A program made the translations under genes and the position numbers. Shown piece after piece: positions 9,757-19,240 of a DNA stretch of 64,000 nt. The DNA is from Maridesulfovibrio sp. (lineage in GTDB: Bacteria; Desulfobacterota; Desulfovibrionia; Desulfovibrionales; Desulfovibrionaceae), in NCBI RefSeq assembly GCF_963676065.1, contig NZ_OY780933.1, forward strand, positions 2,830,122 to 2,894,121, read 5' to 3'. Numbering within the stretch: position 1 is the stretch's first letter; each line of letters opens with the position of its first letter. The notes under the pieces were generated by a model. That model was not told the DNA's origin. It was given only the letters and a program-made list of their open reading frames with translations, and did no database searches.

Positions 9757-11106
9757 ATGAATAAACGTTTATTCGGGACCGACGGTCTGCGCGGTCAGGT
9801 TAATATTTTTCCCATGACTGCTGAAGTTGCCCTGCGTATGGGGCTTGCCGCCGGTTATTATTTCAGAAACGGAAAACAGCGTCATAAGGTTATTATAGGT
9901 AAGGATACCCGTCTTTCCGGCTATGTTTTCGAGTCCGCTCTTACTGCCGGACTCTGTGCTATGGGCATGGATGTTTTTCAGGTAGGGCCCATGCCTACTC
10001 CGGCTGTTTCTTTTCTGACCCGCAACATGCGGGCCGATCTTGGTATTGTAATTTCTGCTTCCCATAATCCTTTTATGGATAATGGCATTAAATTTTTCGA
10101 TTCCAACGGCTATAAACTTCCCGATCAAACGGAAGACGAAATCGCCGAAATGGTTCTTTCACAGGACACTCAGTGGGCTTATCCGGAAGCGGAAAAAGTC
10201 GGGCGTGCCTTCAAAATTGAAGATGCCCGAGGACGTTACATTGTATATTTGAAATACAGTTTTCCGCAGGATATGACCCTCAAAGGCGTTAAAATCGTTC
10301 TTGATTTCGCCAACGGAGCAACCTACAGCCTCGGCAATATGTTTGAAGAGCTGGGGGCAGAAGTCGTGCGTATCGGCGATAAACCAAACGGATTGAACAT
10401 CAATGACAAGTGCGGTTCGCTTTACCCGGAAATTCTGAGTCAGCGTGTAATTGAGGAACAGGCCGATATCGGTCTCGCCCTTGATGGCGACGGTGATCGC
10501 CTAATCGTTGTTGATGAAAAAGGGCAGGTTCTTGACGGCGACCTGATCATGGCCATGTGTGCTGCCGATCTTATGGAACGCGGCAAGCTCAACCATAATA
10601 TGCTGGTTGCAACGGTTATGAGCAACATGGCTCTCGAAAATTTTATGAAGGAAAAGGGCGGAACCTTACTGCGTACCCCGGTCGGTGACCGTTATGTGGT
10701 GGAGGCTATGCGTCGTGAAGGAGCCATCCTCGGTGGGGAACAGTCCGGGCATTTGATTTTCAAGGAATTCAGTACCACAGGCGATGGGCTGCTTGCAGCC
10801 TTACAGTTATTGCGTATACTGTGTGTGAAGAACAGACCGCTTTCAGAACTTTCCGGACAGCTTGAACTTTATCCGCAAAAATTACAGAATGTTCATGTTA
10901 AGCGGAAAATTCCTTTTGAAGATGTTCCCGCTATACAGGAGGCTCTTAAGCAGGTTGAGAGTGATCTGGCTGGAAAGGGCCGCGTGCTTCTGCGTTATTC
11001 AGGTACTGAAGCTGTTGCCCGTGTGATGGTTGAGGCGGAAGACAGGTCTAAAGTTGATCTTTATACTTCCGAGCTTGCAGGAGTTTTGGAAGAATATTTA
11101 CGCTGA
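9757..11106 (+). CDS. glmM: Phosphoglucosamine mutase
   Basis: It converts glucosamine-6-phosphate to glucosamine-1-phosphate for UDP-GlcNAc, peptidoglycan and LPS. The 449-residue phosphohexomutase has the active serine in ISASHNP (residues 99-105, Ser102), the metal loop DGDGDR (about 243-248), and the phosphate-binding RYSGTE near the C-terminus. GGAG lies 6-7 bases before ATG 9757. GlmM is often encoded with CdaA and YbbR and can inhibit CdaA in Gram-positives, so cross-control is possible here. Confidence 0.97.
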   Translation: MNKRLFGTDGLRGQVNIFPMTAEVALRMGLAAGYYFRNGKQRHKVIIGKDTRLSGYVFESALTAGLCAMGMDVFQVGPMPTPAVSFLTRNMRADLGIVISASHNPFMDNGIKFFDSNGYKLPDQTEDEIAEMVLSQDTQWAYPEAEKVGRAFKIEDARGRYIVYLKYSFPQDMTLKGVKIVLDFANGATYSLGNMFEELGAEVVRIGDKPNGLNINDKCGSLYPEILSQRVIEEQADIGLALDGDGDRLIVVDEKGQVLDGDLIMAMCAADLMERGKLNHNMLVATVMSNMALENFMKEKGGTLLRTPVGDRYVVEAMRREGAILGGEQSGHLIFKEFSTTGDGLLAALQLLRILCVKNRPLSELSGQLELYPQKLQNVHVKRKIPFEDVPAIQEALKQVESDLAGKGRVLLRYSGTEAVARVMVEAEDRSKVDLYTSELAGVLEEYLR

Positions 11107-11157
11107 TAATTCTGATTGATTGCTTTACGCATCCAATATTTCAAGGAGATATGATCA

Positions 11158-12027
11158 ATGGTCATCAAGAAAGTTATTATTCCGGTTGCTGGTTGGGGTA
11201 CTAGATCATTGCCTGCCACCAAGAATATTCCCAAGGAAATGTTGCCGATCTTCAAAAAGCCTGTTGTGCAGCACGTGGTGGAAGAGGCCATGGCCAGCGG
11301 ACTCACTGATGTTATTTTCATTAATAACCAGAACAAAAAAATTATTGAAGACCACTTTGACTACAACCTTTCCCTTGAAGATGTTCTTGAGCGTGGTGGT
11401 AAAACAGAAATTCTTGCGGAAGTAAGAAAAGTTGCGGAAATGGTAAATATCATTTCCGTACGTCAGAAAAAACAGCTGGGTCTCGGCCATGCTGTGCTTT
11501 GCGCCAAGGAAGTCTGTAAAAACGATCCCTTTGCCGTTATGGTCGGTGATGATCTTATGTTCGGCATTGAGCCGGGCATCAAGCAGCTTATTGATGCTGC
11601 CCGTACCGAAAATATGGCCGTTGTCGGCGTTATCGAAGTTCCTGAGAACAAAGTTAACCGTTACGGTATTATTCAGGGTGAGGAATTTGCTCCGGGTATG
11701 TACCGGGTACGTTCTCTGGTTGAAAAGCCCGCCATTGGTGAGGCCCCTTCAAGACTTGCCATCGTCGGCCGTTATGTTCTGCTGCCGGAGATCTTTGATC
11801 ATCTGGAAAATCTTGAGCCGGGTGTGGGTGGAGAGATTCAGCTCACCGATGCTTTGCAGGGACTTGCAAAGGATAATAAATTGCTGGCCGTAAAACTGCG
11901 CGGACAGAGGTTTGACGCCGGTGATTGGGTAGAGTATCTTACCGCAAATATTTATTTCGCCCTTCAGGATGAAGAGTTGCGTGATGACATTGTATCCAGA
12001 TTGCGGGAGCTTTTGTCTTGTTCTTAA
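11158..12027 (+). CDS. galU: UTP-glucose-1-phosphate uridylyltransferase
   Basis: It forms UDP-glucose for LPS, capsule or osmolyte synthesis. The 289-residue nucleotidyltransferase begins with the pyrophosphorylase loop PVAGWGTRSLPATKNIPKEM. Most homologues have Leu and Phe where this one has Trp and Ser. It keeps the VMVGDD metal site (about 127-132) and the VEKP segment. AAGGAG lies about 9 bases before ATG 11158. It follows glmM by 51 bases, so it likely shares the transcript; its end overlaps the next gene by 10 bases. Confidence 0.95.
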   Translation: MVIKKVIIPVAGWGTRSLPATKNIPKEMLPIFKKPVVQHVVEEAMASGLTDVIFINNQNKKIIEDHFDYNLSLEDVLERGGKTEILAEVRKVAEMVNIISVRQKKQLGLGHAVLCAKEVCKNDPFAVMVGDDLMFGIEPGIKQLIDAARTENMAVVGVIEVPENKVNRYGIIQGEEFAPGMYRVRSLVEKPAIGEAPSRLAIVGRYVLLPEIFDHLENLEPGVGGEIQLTDALQGLAKDNKLLAVKLRGQRFDAGDWVEYLTANIYFALQDEELRDDIVSRLRELLSCS

Positions 12028-12779
12028 AAAAAATTAATTGCTATATAGTACTTTCAGTCCTTGCCGTGAGCCTGTTTTTGAGCAGCCCGGCAAGGGCTTT
12101 TTTTCCTTCTGATGAGGCTGTAAATGATACCATGTACCAGAATTATGGTACGCTGACCTCATTTGAAGCGGAGTTAACCTTTCCCTCCGAGCCGGGTACT
12201 TCCCTTGTGATACGGCGCGGAAATGACCACTGGCAGCAGACTTTTACTGAAGCCGGAAGCAATTCGACCGTAAAAACTGAATCCGTGGGCCAGTATTTCA
12301 AAACTATCGCCCAGTGTCCTGCTGACGCGGGCATGCCTGTTTCTTTGTTTCAGCTCTGGACACCGGATGATCCCGTTGCCGATTGGATGGGTATGGGGGT
12401 GACTAACGCGACTCGAAGCTACGGATTTTACGATGATACTCCGGCCTTTGTTTTGGGCGCAGAGCAAGGTGATTTAAATTCTCCCCAGATCTGGTTCGAT
12501 AATGAAAATTTTTCGCCTGTTAAAATCGTACTTGGTCCGCAGCGTGAGATTAGTTTTGGAACCTTTTCAAAATTTGCCGGTTTCATGCTTCCTCACACCG
12601 GTATCCTTCGGGTTGGCGATGAAACCCTTAACTTTCGGGTTGAGTGGAAGAGTATCCGTAAAAAGATATCTCCTTCAGTTTTTGCTCCTGCTGCAATCAG
12701 GAAATCCAAAGGTTGCGGCCAGCCTTCCGGGGCTGTTTTTAATTTTCTAAAAGAATGCCTTAAATTAGGAAAAGAATAG
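12018..12779 (+). CDS. Secreted protein with LolA/LolB-like features
   Basis: A 253-residue protein with an N-terminal signal peptide: KK, then a hydrophobic stretch to about residue 25, with a likely cleavage after SPARA. No lipobox cysteine follows. The mature part has features that recall the LolA/LolB lipoprotein-carrier fold: an early TSFEAELTF strand and a PQIWFDNENFSPVKIVLG block, the place where LolA-like proteins have an xWFDxxxxxPVxxxL motif. The start is TTG 12018, with GGGAG 8 bases upstream, inside the galU end. The family is not certain; a role in envelope lipid or lipoprotein handling is an inference. Confidence 0.7.
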   Translation: MFLKKINCYIVLSVLAVSLFLSSPARAFFPSDEAVNDTMYQNYGTLTSFEAELTFPSEPGTSLVIRRGNDHWQQTFTEAGSNSTVKTESVGQYFKTIAQCPADAGMPVSLFQLWTPDDPVADWMGMGVTNATRSYGFYDDTPAFVLGAEQGDLNSPQIWFDNENFSPVKIVLGPQREISFGTFSKFAGFMLPHTGILRVGDETLNFRVEWKSIRKKISPSVFAPAAIRKSKGCGQPSGAVFNFLKECLKLGKE

Positions 12780-12781
12780 TA

Positions 12782-15124
12782 ATGACTATACTCTGGCAGG
12801 CCTGCCTCGCCAGTCCTCCATATTCTATTTACACTTACGAAGCACCCGCCGATCTTCCTGAACTGATGGAAGGACAGCGGGTGCTCGTTCCTTTGGGGCG
12901 TTCCGTGCGGGTCGCTTTCCTTATTGAAAAAGTGGATCAACCTCCCGAAAACGTAGAGCTCAAATCCATCATCTGGCCTCTTGAACGTGAACCGCTTCTG
13001 AATGCCAATCATTTTAAACTTTACCGCAATATCGGGGCCCGCCAGATGCAGCCTCTCGGCAAGGTGCTGGAAAATGTGGTTCCCAAGAGATTTCGCAGTG
13101 CAAAGGTCTCCTTCAAAGTGGCGGATCGCTCATTCCCAGCGCGTCTGAAATCCCTTGATATCGCCCGGTTGCCATCGGAGCGCAGACTGGAGCTGGTTCG
13201 TATTTACGATGAAGGGCGTATGAATGTCAGCCTGCCTGCATCCATTGAAAAAGAAGAATATGTAAGCCTCACCTCCGACCCTCCGTGGCCGGTACGACCG
13301 AATGCTGTACGGCAGTTACAGATTCTTGAATTTATTTTCGAAAACGGTCCCCGTGAAAAAGGATTTCTTAAAAATGTGATGGGTGACTGGACCGTCGGGG
13401 TAATCAAGAAACTTCATTCCGATTCATTGGTTAAGATAGGGCCGCCTCCGGAAGAAGAGTGCGACCCGGCTGAAAAATGTATCGCCACAGGACCGAAGTG
13501 GGATTTTACACCCTCGGAGCAGCAGCAGGCAGCCATTGATGGATTGCTTTCCGCTCTTGATGAAGAGAAAAGCGCGGTCAAACTGCTGCACGGAATAACC
13601 GGGAGCGGCAAGACTCTTGTCTACATGACTGCGGCTCGTAAATGTATGGAGCAGGGCAAATCCGTTATCGTACTCGTGCCTGAGATCGCGCTTGCGTATG
13701 CGCTCTGGAACGGAATCTGTCCGCTTTTCCCTGAGACACGAAAATACCTTTATCATGGCTATCAGACTCCGGTCCGAAAAGAAGCAATCTTCCGTGCCTT
13801 GGCAGAAGATGACAGCCCGGCATTGATTGTAGGTACACGTTCAGCTCTTTTTCTCCCCGTGCGCAATCCCGGCTTGATAATTGTTGATGAAGAGCATGAT
13901 GAATCCTACAAGCAGGAAGAACGATTGCCGTATCAGGCCAAGGAAGTTGCTTATGTGCTCGCTCATATGACAGGGAGCCTGCTTGTTCTCGGCTCGGCTA
14001 CCCCGGACATAAAAACTTTTCACGCTGCTCAGCAGGGTGCTTTTGAAGTAATTTCAATGGAGAAACGGGTAGGTAAATCCAAACTTCCCGCGGTTAAGGT
14101 TGTGGATACCAGCTCTATTAAAGATCCTGAAAAACCTTTTGCCCCGGAGACGGAAGCCAGACTGAAAGAGGTGGTAGAAAAGGGTGAGCAGGCCGTAATC
14201 ATGCTAAACCGGCGTGGATTTTCCCCGCTTATCTATTGCACTGATTGCGAAGAACCTTTCAAATGTCCGCATTGTAATGTCAGCATGACATATCATAAAG
14301 GGCGCGAACGGGTAATCTGTCACTATTGCGGCAACGCTTATCATTTCCCTCTGCCGTGCTCAACCTGCGGCGGCAGTAATCTCCTGCCGCTGGGCGGGGG
14401 TACGGAACGGCTGGAAGAACAGGTCGCTAAAGCTCTGCCGCCGGAAACGAAAATTTTACGCATGGACCGCGATTCTACCCGCAGGCAGGAACGGCTCGAT
14501 GAAATCCTGAAAAGTTTTGCCCGTGGTGACGCGCAGGTTCTGGTCGGAACTCAGATGCTTTCCAAGGGTCATAATTTTCCCGGAGTGACACTGGTGGTTG
14601 TCTCCGAGGGAGATTTAGGACTCAACCTGCCGGATTACCGGTCTGCGGAGCGGACCTTTCAATTGCTGGTGCAGGTTTCAGGGCGTGCGGGCAGGGGAGA
14701 AAAGCCGGGTGAAGTTATAATCCAGACCCGTAATCCGCAAAATCCGATATGGTCCGCGGTAACTTCTGCTGATTATGCTACTTTTTTTGAAAAGGAAATT
14801 GAGAAACGCCGCCGGTTCAAATATCCGCCTTTTACCAAGCTGACCCTGATCCGCATCAGTCATCCCATGGGTTGGGAAGGGGAGCAGCTCTGTCCGCCTT
14901 TTTTCAGCCATATCCGTGAAGCGGCAAAACAATCCGGGATTATGGCCATGGGACCTGTTCCCGCCCCTCTGGCTCAGCTGCGCGGACGCAAACGTTTTAA
15001 TTGTCTATTAAAATCTGATGATTGGCTGAAAACGCGTGAGCTTTACGCTGAAATATTGCGGCGAAATCCTGATAAAAAACAAATCCGGATAACTATGGAT
15101 CTTGATCCGGTGAATATGCTTTAG
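12782..15124 (+). CDS. priA: Primosomal protein N' (replication restart helicase)
   Basis: PriA is the 3'-5' helicase that reloads the replisome at stalled forks. The 780-residue protein has the N-terminal DNA-binding region, Walker A GITGSGKT (271-278), DEEHD as the motif II box (about 364-368), and a zinc-binding region with paired cysteines (CTDCEEPFKCPHC, then CHYCG, then CSTCGG). Helicase motifs VGTQMLSKGHNFP and QVSGRAGRG follow. It starts 2 bases after the preceding stop, so it is co-transcribed. Confidence 0.96.
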   Translation: MTILWQACLASPPYSIYTYEAPADLPELMEGQRVLVPLGRSVRVAFLIEKVDQPPENVELKSIIWPLEREPLLNANHFKLYRNIGARQMQPLGKVLENVVPKRFRSAKVSFKVADRSFPARLKSLDIARLPSERRLELVRIYDEGRMNVSLPASIEKEEYVSLTSDPPWPVRPNAVRQLQILEFIFENGPREKGFLKNVMGDWTVGVIKKLHSDSLVKIGPPPEEECDPAEKCIATGPKWDFTPSEQQQAAIDGLLSALDEEKSAVKLLHGITGSGKTLVYMTAARKCMEQGKSVIVLVPEIALAYALWNGICPLFPETRKYLYHGYQTPVRKEAIFRALAEDDSPALIVGTRSALFLPVRNPGLIIVDEEHDESYKQEERLPYQAKEVAYVLAHMTGSLLVLGSATPDIKTFHAAQQGAFEVISMEKRVGKSKLPAVKVVDTSSIKDPEKPFAPETEARLKEVVEKGEQAVIMLNRRGFSPLIYCTDCEEPFKCPHCNVSMTYHKGRERVICHYCGNAYHFPLPCSTCGGSNLLPLGGGTERLEEQVAKALPPETKILRMDRDSTRRQERLDEILKSFARGDAQVLVGTQMLSKGHNFPGVTLVVVSEGDLGLNLPDYRSAERTFQLLVQVSGRAGRGEKPGEVIIQTRNPQNPIWSAVTSADYATFFEKEIEKRRRFKYPPFTKLTLIRISHPMGWEGEQLCPPFFSHIREAAKQSGIMAMGPVPAPLAQLRGRKRFNCLLKSDDWLKTRELYAEILRRNPDKKQIRITMDLDPVNML

Positions 15125-15128
15125 CGGT

Positions 15129-16151
15129 TTATAGATCGTTTATTATCCCCGGAAAATCGTTAAAAATTACCGTTGCACCGGTTTTGTGGATGATGTTGGT
15201 AAAATTATCAGAAATATTACTGATAGTTATATTTTTACCTTGTTCACGAAATTTACGGCTCAGAAAACACAGTGTTTCAAGACCAGTAAGAGTAGCACCG
15301 CTGGTTTCTGATAAATCCAGAGCCGGTGAAAAATTACGCTTCAGCATCCTCATCCCGGCACGGAGAAGCTCAGGGGCTAAGTCTTCGTCAAGCACTCCTA
15401 TAATTTCTATTCTGGGCGGAATGCAGGTCTCGGTGTAATTAACGGAAGAGCCCATGGATAATGTTCTTTTCCGGCTCAAATCTTCAAGAAAATTTATTTC
15501 ATCACGCAGGAGCAGCAGCGGAGTCAGAATATTTTCCATCTTGTCCGTGAATTTGTTCTTGTCGAGATCCTGCGGAATGCAGATCAACATACCTCCATTA
15601 AGTTCATTATAGATATCGGCAAGATGCCTGCCGATTGATTCTGGTGGAGCGGAAATAAGCACGATATCAGGCTGTAGATCGTTCGCGCTGGCTACAATGG
15701 ATTGCGCATCAAGCTCGTCCAGTTCCCCTGCGGTTTTAAAATGGGTGAATAAATCCCATGACAGGGGAACAAAACCATCCCGCACTAGGATATCCGTTTT
15801 TAGCGCCGTTTCAGAAACATGGAGCATGCTGAATCCGTAATGGGCGCATATACGGGCTATCTGTTCAGGAAATTCAAAATACTCTATGGGCATTTTAAGT
15901 TTAATTCCGGCTTTCTCGGCTATGGCGAGCAGAGACGAGTCCGCAGGAAGGATGAAATCCGCCGTAAATGGGCAGAAATCAGGATGCTTGGCATAATCCA
16001 GCATCCACGGAAAAGAGGGCGCGAAGATCATGCTTTTATCTTTTATGCCTGCTTTTTCGCCCACGGTAAGCATCAGCTCATTGAAATCCATATTGAAGAA
16101 TGGGATTCCGAAGGCCAGCTTTATACGGTCCGGGTTATCAAAAATGTCCAT
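15129..16151 (-). CDS. WecG/TagA-like domain fused to a STAS domain
   Basis: A 340-residue protein. Residues about 1-190 resemble the WecG/TagA/CpsF glycosyltransferase fold: an initial FGIPFFNMDFNE strand, a FAPSFPWMLDYAKHPDF helix start, ADFILPADSS where the family has a DG-type motif, and PDIVLISAPPES where the family has PD-V-GxP-QE. Several usual catalytic positions are altered. Residues about 247-340 look like a STAS domain: a PALDLSETSGATLTGLETL core with Ser281/Ser284 in the phosphoserine region. It is soluble with no signal peptide. It converges with priA and lies 53 bases after the smr-type gene. Function unknown; it may be regulatory rather than catalytic. Confidence 0.6.
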   Translation of the reverse strand: MDIFDNPDRIKLAFGIPFFNMDFNELMLTVGEKAGIKDKSMIFAPSFPWMLDYAKHPDFCPFTADFILPADSSLLAIAEKAGIKLKMPIEYFEFPEQIARICAHYGFSMLHVSETALKTDILVRDGFVPLSWDLFTHFKTAGELDELDAQSIVASANDLQPDIVLISAPPESIGRHLADIYNELNGGMLICIPQDLDKNKFTDKMENILTPLLLLRDEINFLEDLSRKRTLSMGSSVNYTETCIPPRIEIIGVLDEDLAPELLRAGMRMLKRNFSPALDLSETSGATLTGLETLCFLSRKFREQGKNITISNISDNFTNIIHKTGATVIFNDFPGIINDL

Positions 16152-16204
16152 GTACAGGACCTTAATTTATTAAATTGTTGGTTGGTTTCAGAGTTGTATA
16201 ACCA

Positions 16205-16942
16205 TTAAGCATCCCAGTCGATGCTTTTAGCCCATTGCACCTTGCCCTTAACCTTTTTCTGCTTGCGTAGAAGGATGTAGATGGCTCCTGCTCCGCCGTC
16301 CTTGGGTTGGGCAGTGCAGAAAGCGAGTACTACGCGGCGGAAAGGTTCCCGGGTCAGCCATTCCTGAATTTCTCTTTTGAGAACTGAGTGCCCTCCGGGG
16401 GAATTCTTGCCCCTGCCGGTGACCGCCAGAACACATCGCTTACCCTGCAGGAATGATTCGCGGATGAAGAAAAGCAGGTTGTCATAAGCCTGTTCAGAAT
16501 TCATGCCGTGCAGATCTATATGAGATTCATAGCTGAATACGCCCATTTTCAGCTTTTGGAAAACTTTTGAGTCTGTGCCGCGTACAAAACCGAACATAAA
16601 CTCATCGGAATATTCCATTTCAAATTCAATTTTTCCGGACACAAGGCTGCTCAGGTATTCTTTGCCTTCGTCTTCTTCTGATTTTTTTGTTGCAGGTGCC
16701 GGTTTGGGAGGTGTTACCGCTACAGTGGAATTGTCCATACGATCAACACCGACCATGGCGTCCATGAACGCCTGATCATCATTCACTTCTACTTCCTTTT
16801 CCTGCGGTTGAACGGGGGCCGGTTTTTGTTTTACAGCTTCAAGTGCCTTTCTAACCGCTTTGGATAAATGCTTATCTTTTTTATCATCTTTGAACTTCAA
16901 ACCTTTCAGATCAGAAAGGGAGTTCATTTTTTTCTTAGCCAT
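16205..16942 (-). CDS. Smr-domain protein
   Basis: A 245-residue protein with a lysine-rich N-terminus, a low-complexity Pro/Lys/Glu linker (about 35-95), and a C-terminal Smr domain. The Smr hallmarks are DLHG (143-146) and TGRGKNSPGGHSVLK (about 175-189), ending in ALAFCTAQPKDGGAGAIYILLR-like strands. Smr domains nick DNA or RNA; bacterial SmrB cleaves mRNA at collided ribosomes. Here the domain stands alone, without MutS2. AGGAGA lies about 8 bases before the ATG. The gene upstream of 15129 shares its strand and is probably co-transcribed. Confidence 0.9.
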   Translation of the reverse strand: MAKKKMNSLSDLKGLKFKDDKKDKHLSKAVRKALEAVKQKPAPVQPQEKEVEVNDDQAFMDAMVGVDRMDNSTVAVTPPKPAPATKKSEEDEGKEYLSSLVSGKIEFEMEYSDEFMFGFVRGTDSKVFQKLKMGVFSYESHIDLHGMNSEQAYDNLLFFIRESFLQGKRCVLAVTGRGKNSPGGHSVLKREIQEWLTREPFRRVVLAFCTAQPKDGGAGAIYILLRKQKKVKGKVQWAKSIDWDA

Positions 16943-17227
16943 ACAAGTTTCTCCTGAAAAAATAAGCTATCAAATTAGTCATAATCCTTATCGAAGTAAA
17001 TCTTTGTATTCAGTAAATTTGAGTTTTTATTTTTTGTGTCTTGACTTTTTTGCAGCCGTGACCATTTTTTTTCATGGCGCGTGCTGTAAGTGGCAGGTCC
17101 GGTCATTTTGAAATTATTAATTATTTATTCTGGACTTGAAATGTTAATTTTATTAGCTCTTCAGTGCGTACTAAATTCGAATAAATAAATCCATTTTTGG
17201 TTTTCTCTTATAAAGTGAGGAATTTCA
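16943..17227. other. Divergent AT-rich intergenic region
   Basis: This 285-base, AT-rich space separates the minus-strand smr gene from the plus-strand Suf pair and must hold promoters for both. Several T-runs are present (17021-17055, 17065-17073). I see no clear promoter pair, operator or RNA motif. A short GTGAGGA ribosome site precedes ATG 17228. Confidence 0.5.
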
Positions 17228-17992
17228 ATGCTTAAGATAGAAAACTTGCACGTCAGTATTGGCGATAAGGAGGTCATTAAGGACCTCAACCTGCATATAA
17301 AAGAAGGGGAGACCTTCATCCTTTTCGGACCTAACGGTTCAGGTAAAACTTCCCTGCTCATGACTCTCATGGGCTTCAGTAATTATAATGTTACCAAGGG
17401 CAAAATCACCTTTAAGGGCGAAGATATTACTTATGCTCCAATCTATGAGCGCGCCCGTCTCGGTATCGGCATGTCCTTCCAGCGCCCGCCGACCATCCAC
17501 GGATTGAAAACCCGTCATCTGGTAAAAATGTGCGGTAACGGTTCCAATGTTGATGTTGAAATGCTGGCCCAGCGAGTAAACATGACAAATTTTCTCGATC
17601 GCGATATTAACTCCGGTTTTTCCGGTGGTGAGATCAAGCGTTCCGAGCTCCTTCAGCTCATGGCCCAGAATCCCAGCCTGCTGCTTTTTGATGAGCCCGA
17701 ATCCGGTGTTGACCTTGAAAACATGCACCTGATCGGTAAAATGGCCCGCACTCTGCTGGATGGCGAAATTAAGCCGAGCATTGATCTGAGCATGAAAGAG
17801 CAGAAAATCAAACAAGGTACTGATACCTGTGGTTTGATCATTACCCATACCGGGCATATCCTTGATTACATTAATGCTGACCGTGGACAGGTCCTTTTTA
17901 ACGGACATCTCTGCTGTGAAGCCAGACCCCGCGATATTCTGGAGCACATCCGCAAGTACGGATATAAAGAATGCGTGAAATGCTTGAATTAG
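17228..17992 (+). CDS. sufC: SufC-type Fe-S assembly ATPase
   Basis: ABC-class ATPase of the Fe-S scaffold. The 254-residue protein has Walker A GPNGSGKT (about 37-44), the ABC signature FSGGEIKRSELLQL (about 137-150), Walker B LLLFDEPESGVDLENM, and an ITHTGHIL switch. The SGGE..R..E and DEPxSGxD forms are typical of SufC rather than of exporters, and there is no membrane partner. It is paired with the SufB-like gene 26 bases downstream, with no sufS, sufU, sufD or sufE nearby. This is the minimal two-gene Suf (also called SmsC/SmsB) arrangement of many anaerobes. Confidence 0.93.
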   Translation: MLKIENLHVSIGDKEVIKDLNLHIKEGETFILFGPNGSGKTSLLMTLMGFSNYNVTKGKITFKGEDITYAPIYERARLGIGMSFQRPPTIHGLKTRHLVKMCGNGSNVDVEMLAQRVNMTNFLDRDINSGFSGGEIKRSELLQLMAQNPSLLLFDEPESGVDLENMHLIGKMARTLLDGEIKPSIDLSMKEQKIKQGTDTCGLIITHTGHILDYINADRGQVLFNGHLCCEARPRDILEHIRKYGYKECVKCLN

Positions 17993-18017
17993 CAGTGTAA
18001 ATCCACGGAGAAATATC

Positions 18018-19178
18018 ATGAGTAAAGTTGATCTGAACGATTTTAAATTTGAAGGTCTGGAACACGCGGTAATTGAAGATCTGACTTCAATTGAAGCTGA
18101 TGAAAAAGAGCAGTTGATCATGGCCGGTGTGGACGTAGATTCCAAAGACGTCAGTGCTACCTTTATGCAGGTGGACCACTCCAACGTGCACTGCGGCAGT
18201 AACGATAAAGATGTTGAAGTTATGGACATCAAGAAGGCACTTGAAAAATACGACGGCCTTCCTGACTACTACTTCAAGCTCATCGATAAAGACAAAAACG
18301 AAATTACCCGCAATGCAGCAGAAAATCTGCACGGCGGTTATTTTGTCCGCACCAAGAAGGGTGCCAAGGTCGAGAAGCCTGTTCAGTCCTGTCTTTTCCT
18401 TAAAGCTGAAAATTCCGGCCAGAATATTCACAACATTGTTATAGTAGAAGAAGATTCCGAACTGCACATTATCACTGGTTGTGCCGCCGCTCACGAGAAG
18501 TTTTCCGGCGGACATTTCGGACTTTCTGAAATCTACGTTAAGAAGGGCGGTAAGCTGACCTTCACCATGGTTCATAACTGGGGTGAAAACACCGTTGTAC
18601 GTCCCAGCACCATGGGTGTTGTTGAAGAGGGCGGAACGCTCATCAACAACTACGTGCTGATGAAAAAGGTTAAGGACTTACAGTCCTACCCGACTATTTT
18701 TCTGAACGGTGAAGGCGCGGTTGCCCGTTTCAATTCTGTATTGGTTGCTCCTGAAGGTTCCTATGTTGATACCGGAACCCGCATCATTCAGAACGCGCCT
18801 GATACAAAAGCGGAAACCATTTCCCGGACCATTACCACCGGCGGCACCATCATCGCCCGCGGTCATATTCAGGGTAACAATGTTCCCGCACGCGGACACA
18901 TCGAGTGTCAGGGACTTATCCTCGGCGGTGGACGCATTCATGCTGTTCCCGAGCTGGAAGCTACTGTGGAAGGTGTCGAACTTTCCCACGAAGCCGCAGT
19001 CGGTAAAATTGCTCAGGAAGAGATTGAATATCTCATGGCTCGCGGAATGGATGAGGATCAAGCGACCTCAACCATCGTTCGCGGTTTCCTGAATGTTGAT
19101 ATTATGGGACTGCCTGAAAAATTGCAGAAGGAAATTGATAAGCAGATCGAGGAACTTGATTCCAGTGATGCTATGTAG
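18018..19178 (+). CDS. sufB: SufB/SufD-type scaffold protein
   Basis: Fe-S cluster scaffold subunit, partner of SufC. The 386-residue protein is shorter than E. coli SufB. It has the SufBD beta-helix with repeats such as NIHNIVIVEEDSELHIITG and the conserved C-terminal GRIHAVPELEAT, LSHEAAVGKI and EEIEYLMARGMDEDQA blocks. The latter hold the conserved Glu and His used for Fe-S assembly and the SufC interface. Cys residues at CLFL, GCAAAH and HIECQG are visible. It follows sufC by 26 bases; a strong terminator closes the pair. In a strict anaerobe this two-protein system may be a main Fe-S scaffold. Confidence 0.93.
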   Translation: MSKVDLNDFKFEGLEHAVIEDLTSIEADEKEQLIMAGVDVDSKDVSATFMQVDHSNVHCGSNDKDVEVMDIKKALEKYDGLPDYYFKLIDKDKNEITRNAAENLHGGYFVRTKKGAKVEKPVQSCLFLKAENSGQNIHNIVIVEEDSELHIITGCAAAHEKFSGGHFGLSEIYVKKGGKLTFTMVHNWGENTVVRPSTMGVVEEGGTLINNYVLMKKVKDLQSYPTIFLNGEGAVARFNSVLVAPEGSYVDTGTRIIQNAPDTKAETISRTITTGGTIIARGHIQGNNVPARGHIECQGLILGGGRIHAVPELEATVEGVELSHEAAVGKIAQEEIEYLMARGMDEDQATSTIVRGFLNVDIMGLPEKLQKEIDKQIEELDSSDAM

Positions 19179-19200
19179 ACCTATACTCATACGATAATTC

Positions 19201-19240
19201 AGATGGTGCCATTCCGCCCGGGATGGCACCATCTTTTATT
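19201..19240 (+). terminator. Intrinsic terminator after sufB
   Basis: A perfect 12-bp stem (AGATGGTGCCAT at 19201-19212, ATGGCACCATCT at 19223-19234) with a 10-base loop, followed by TTTATTTTT. Confidence 0.95.
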
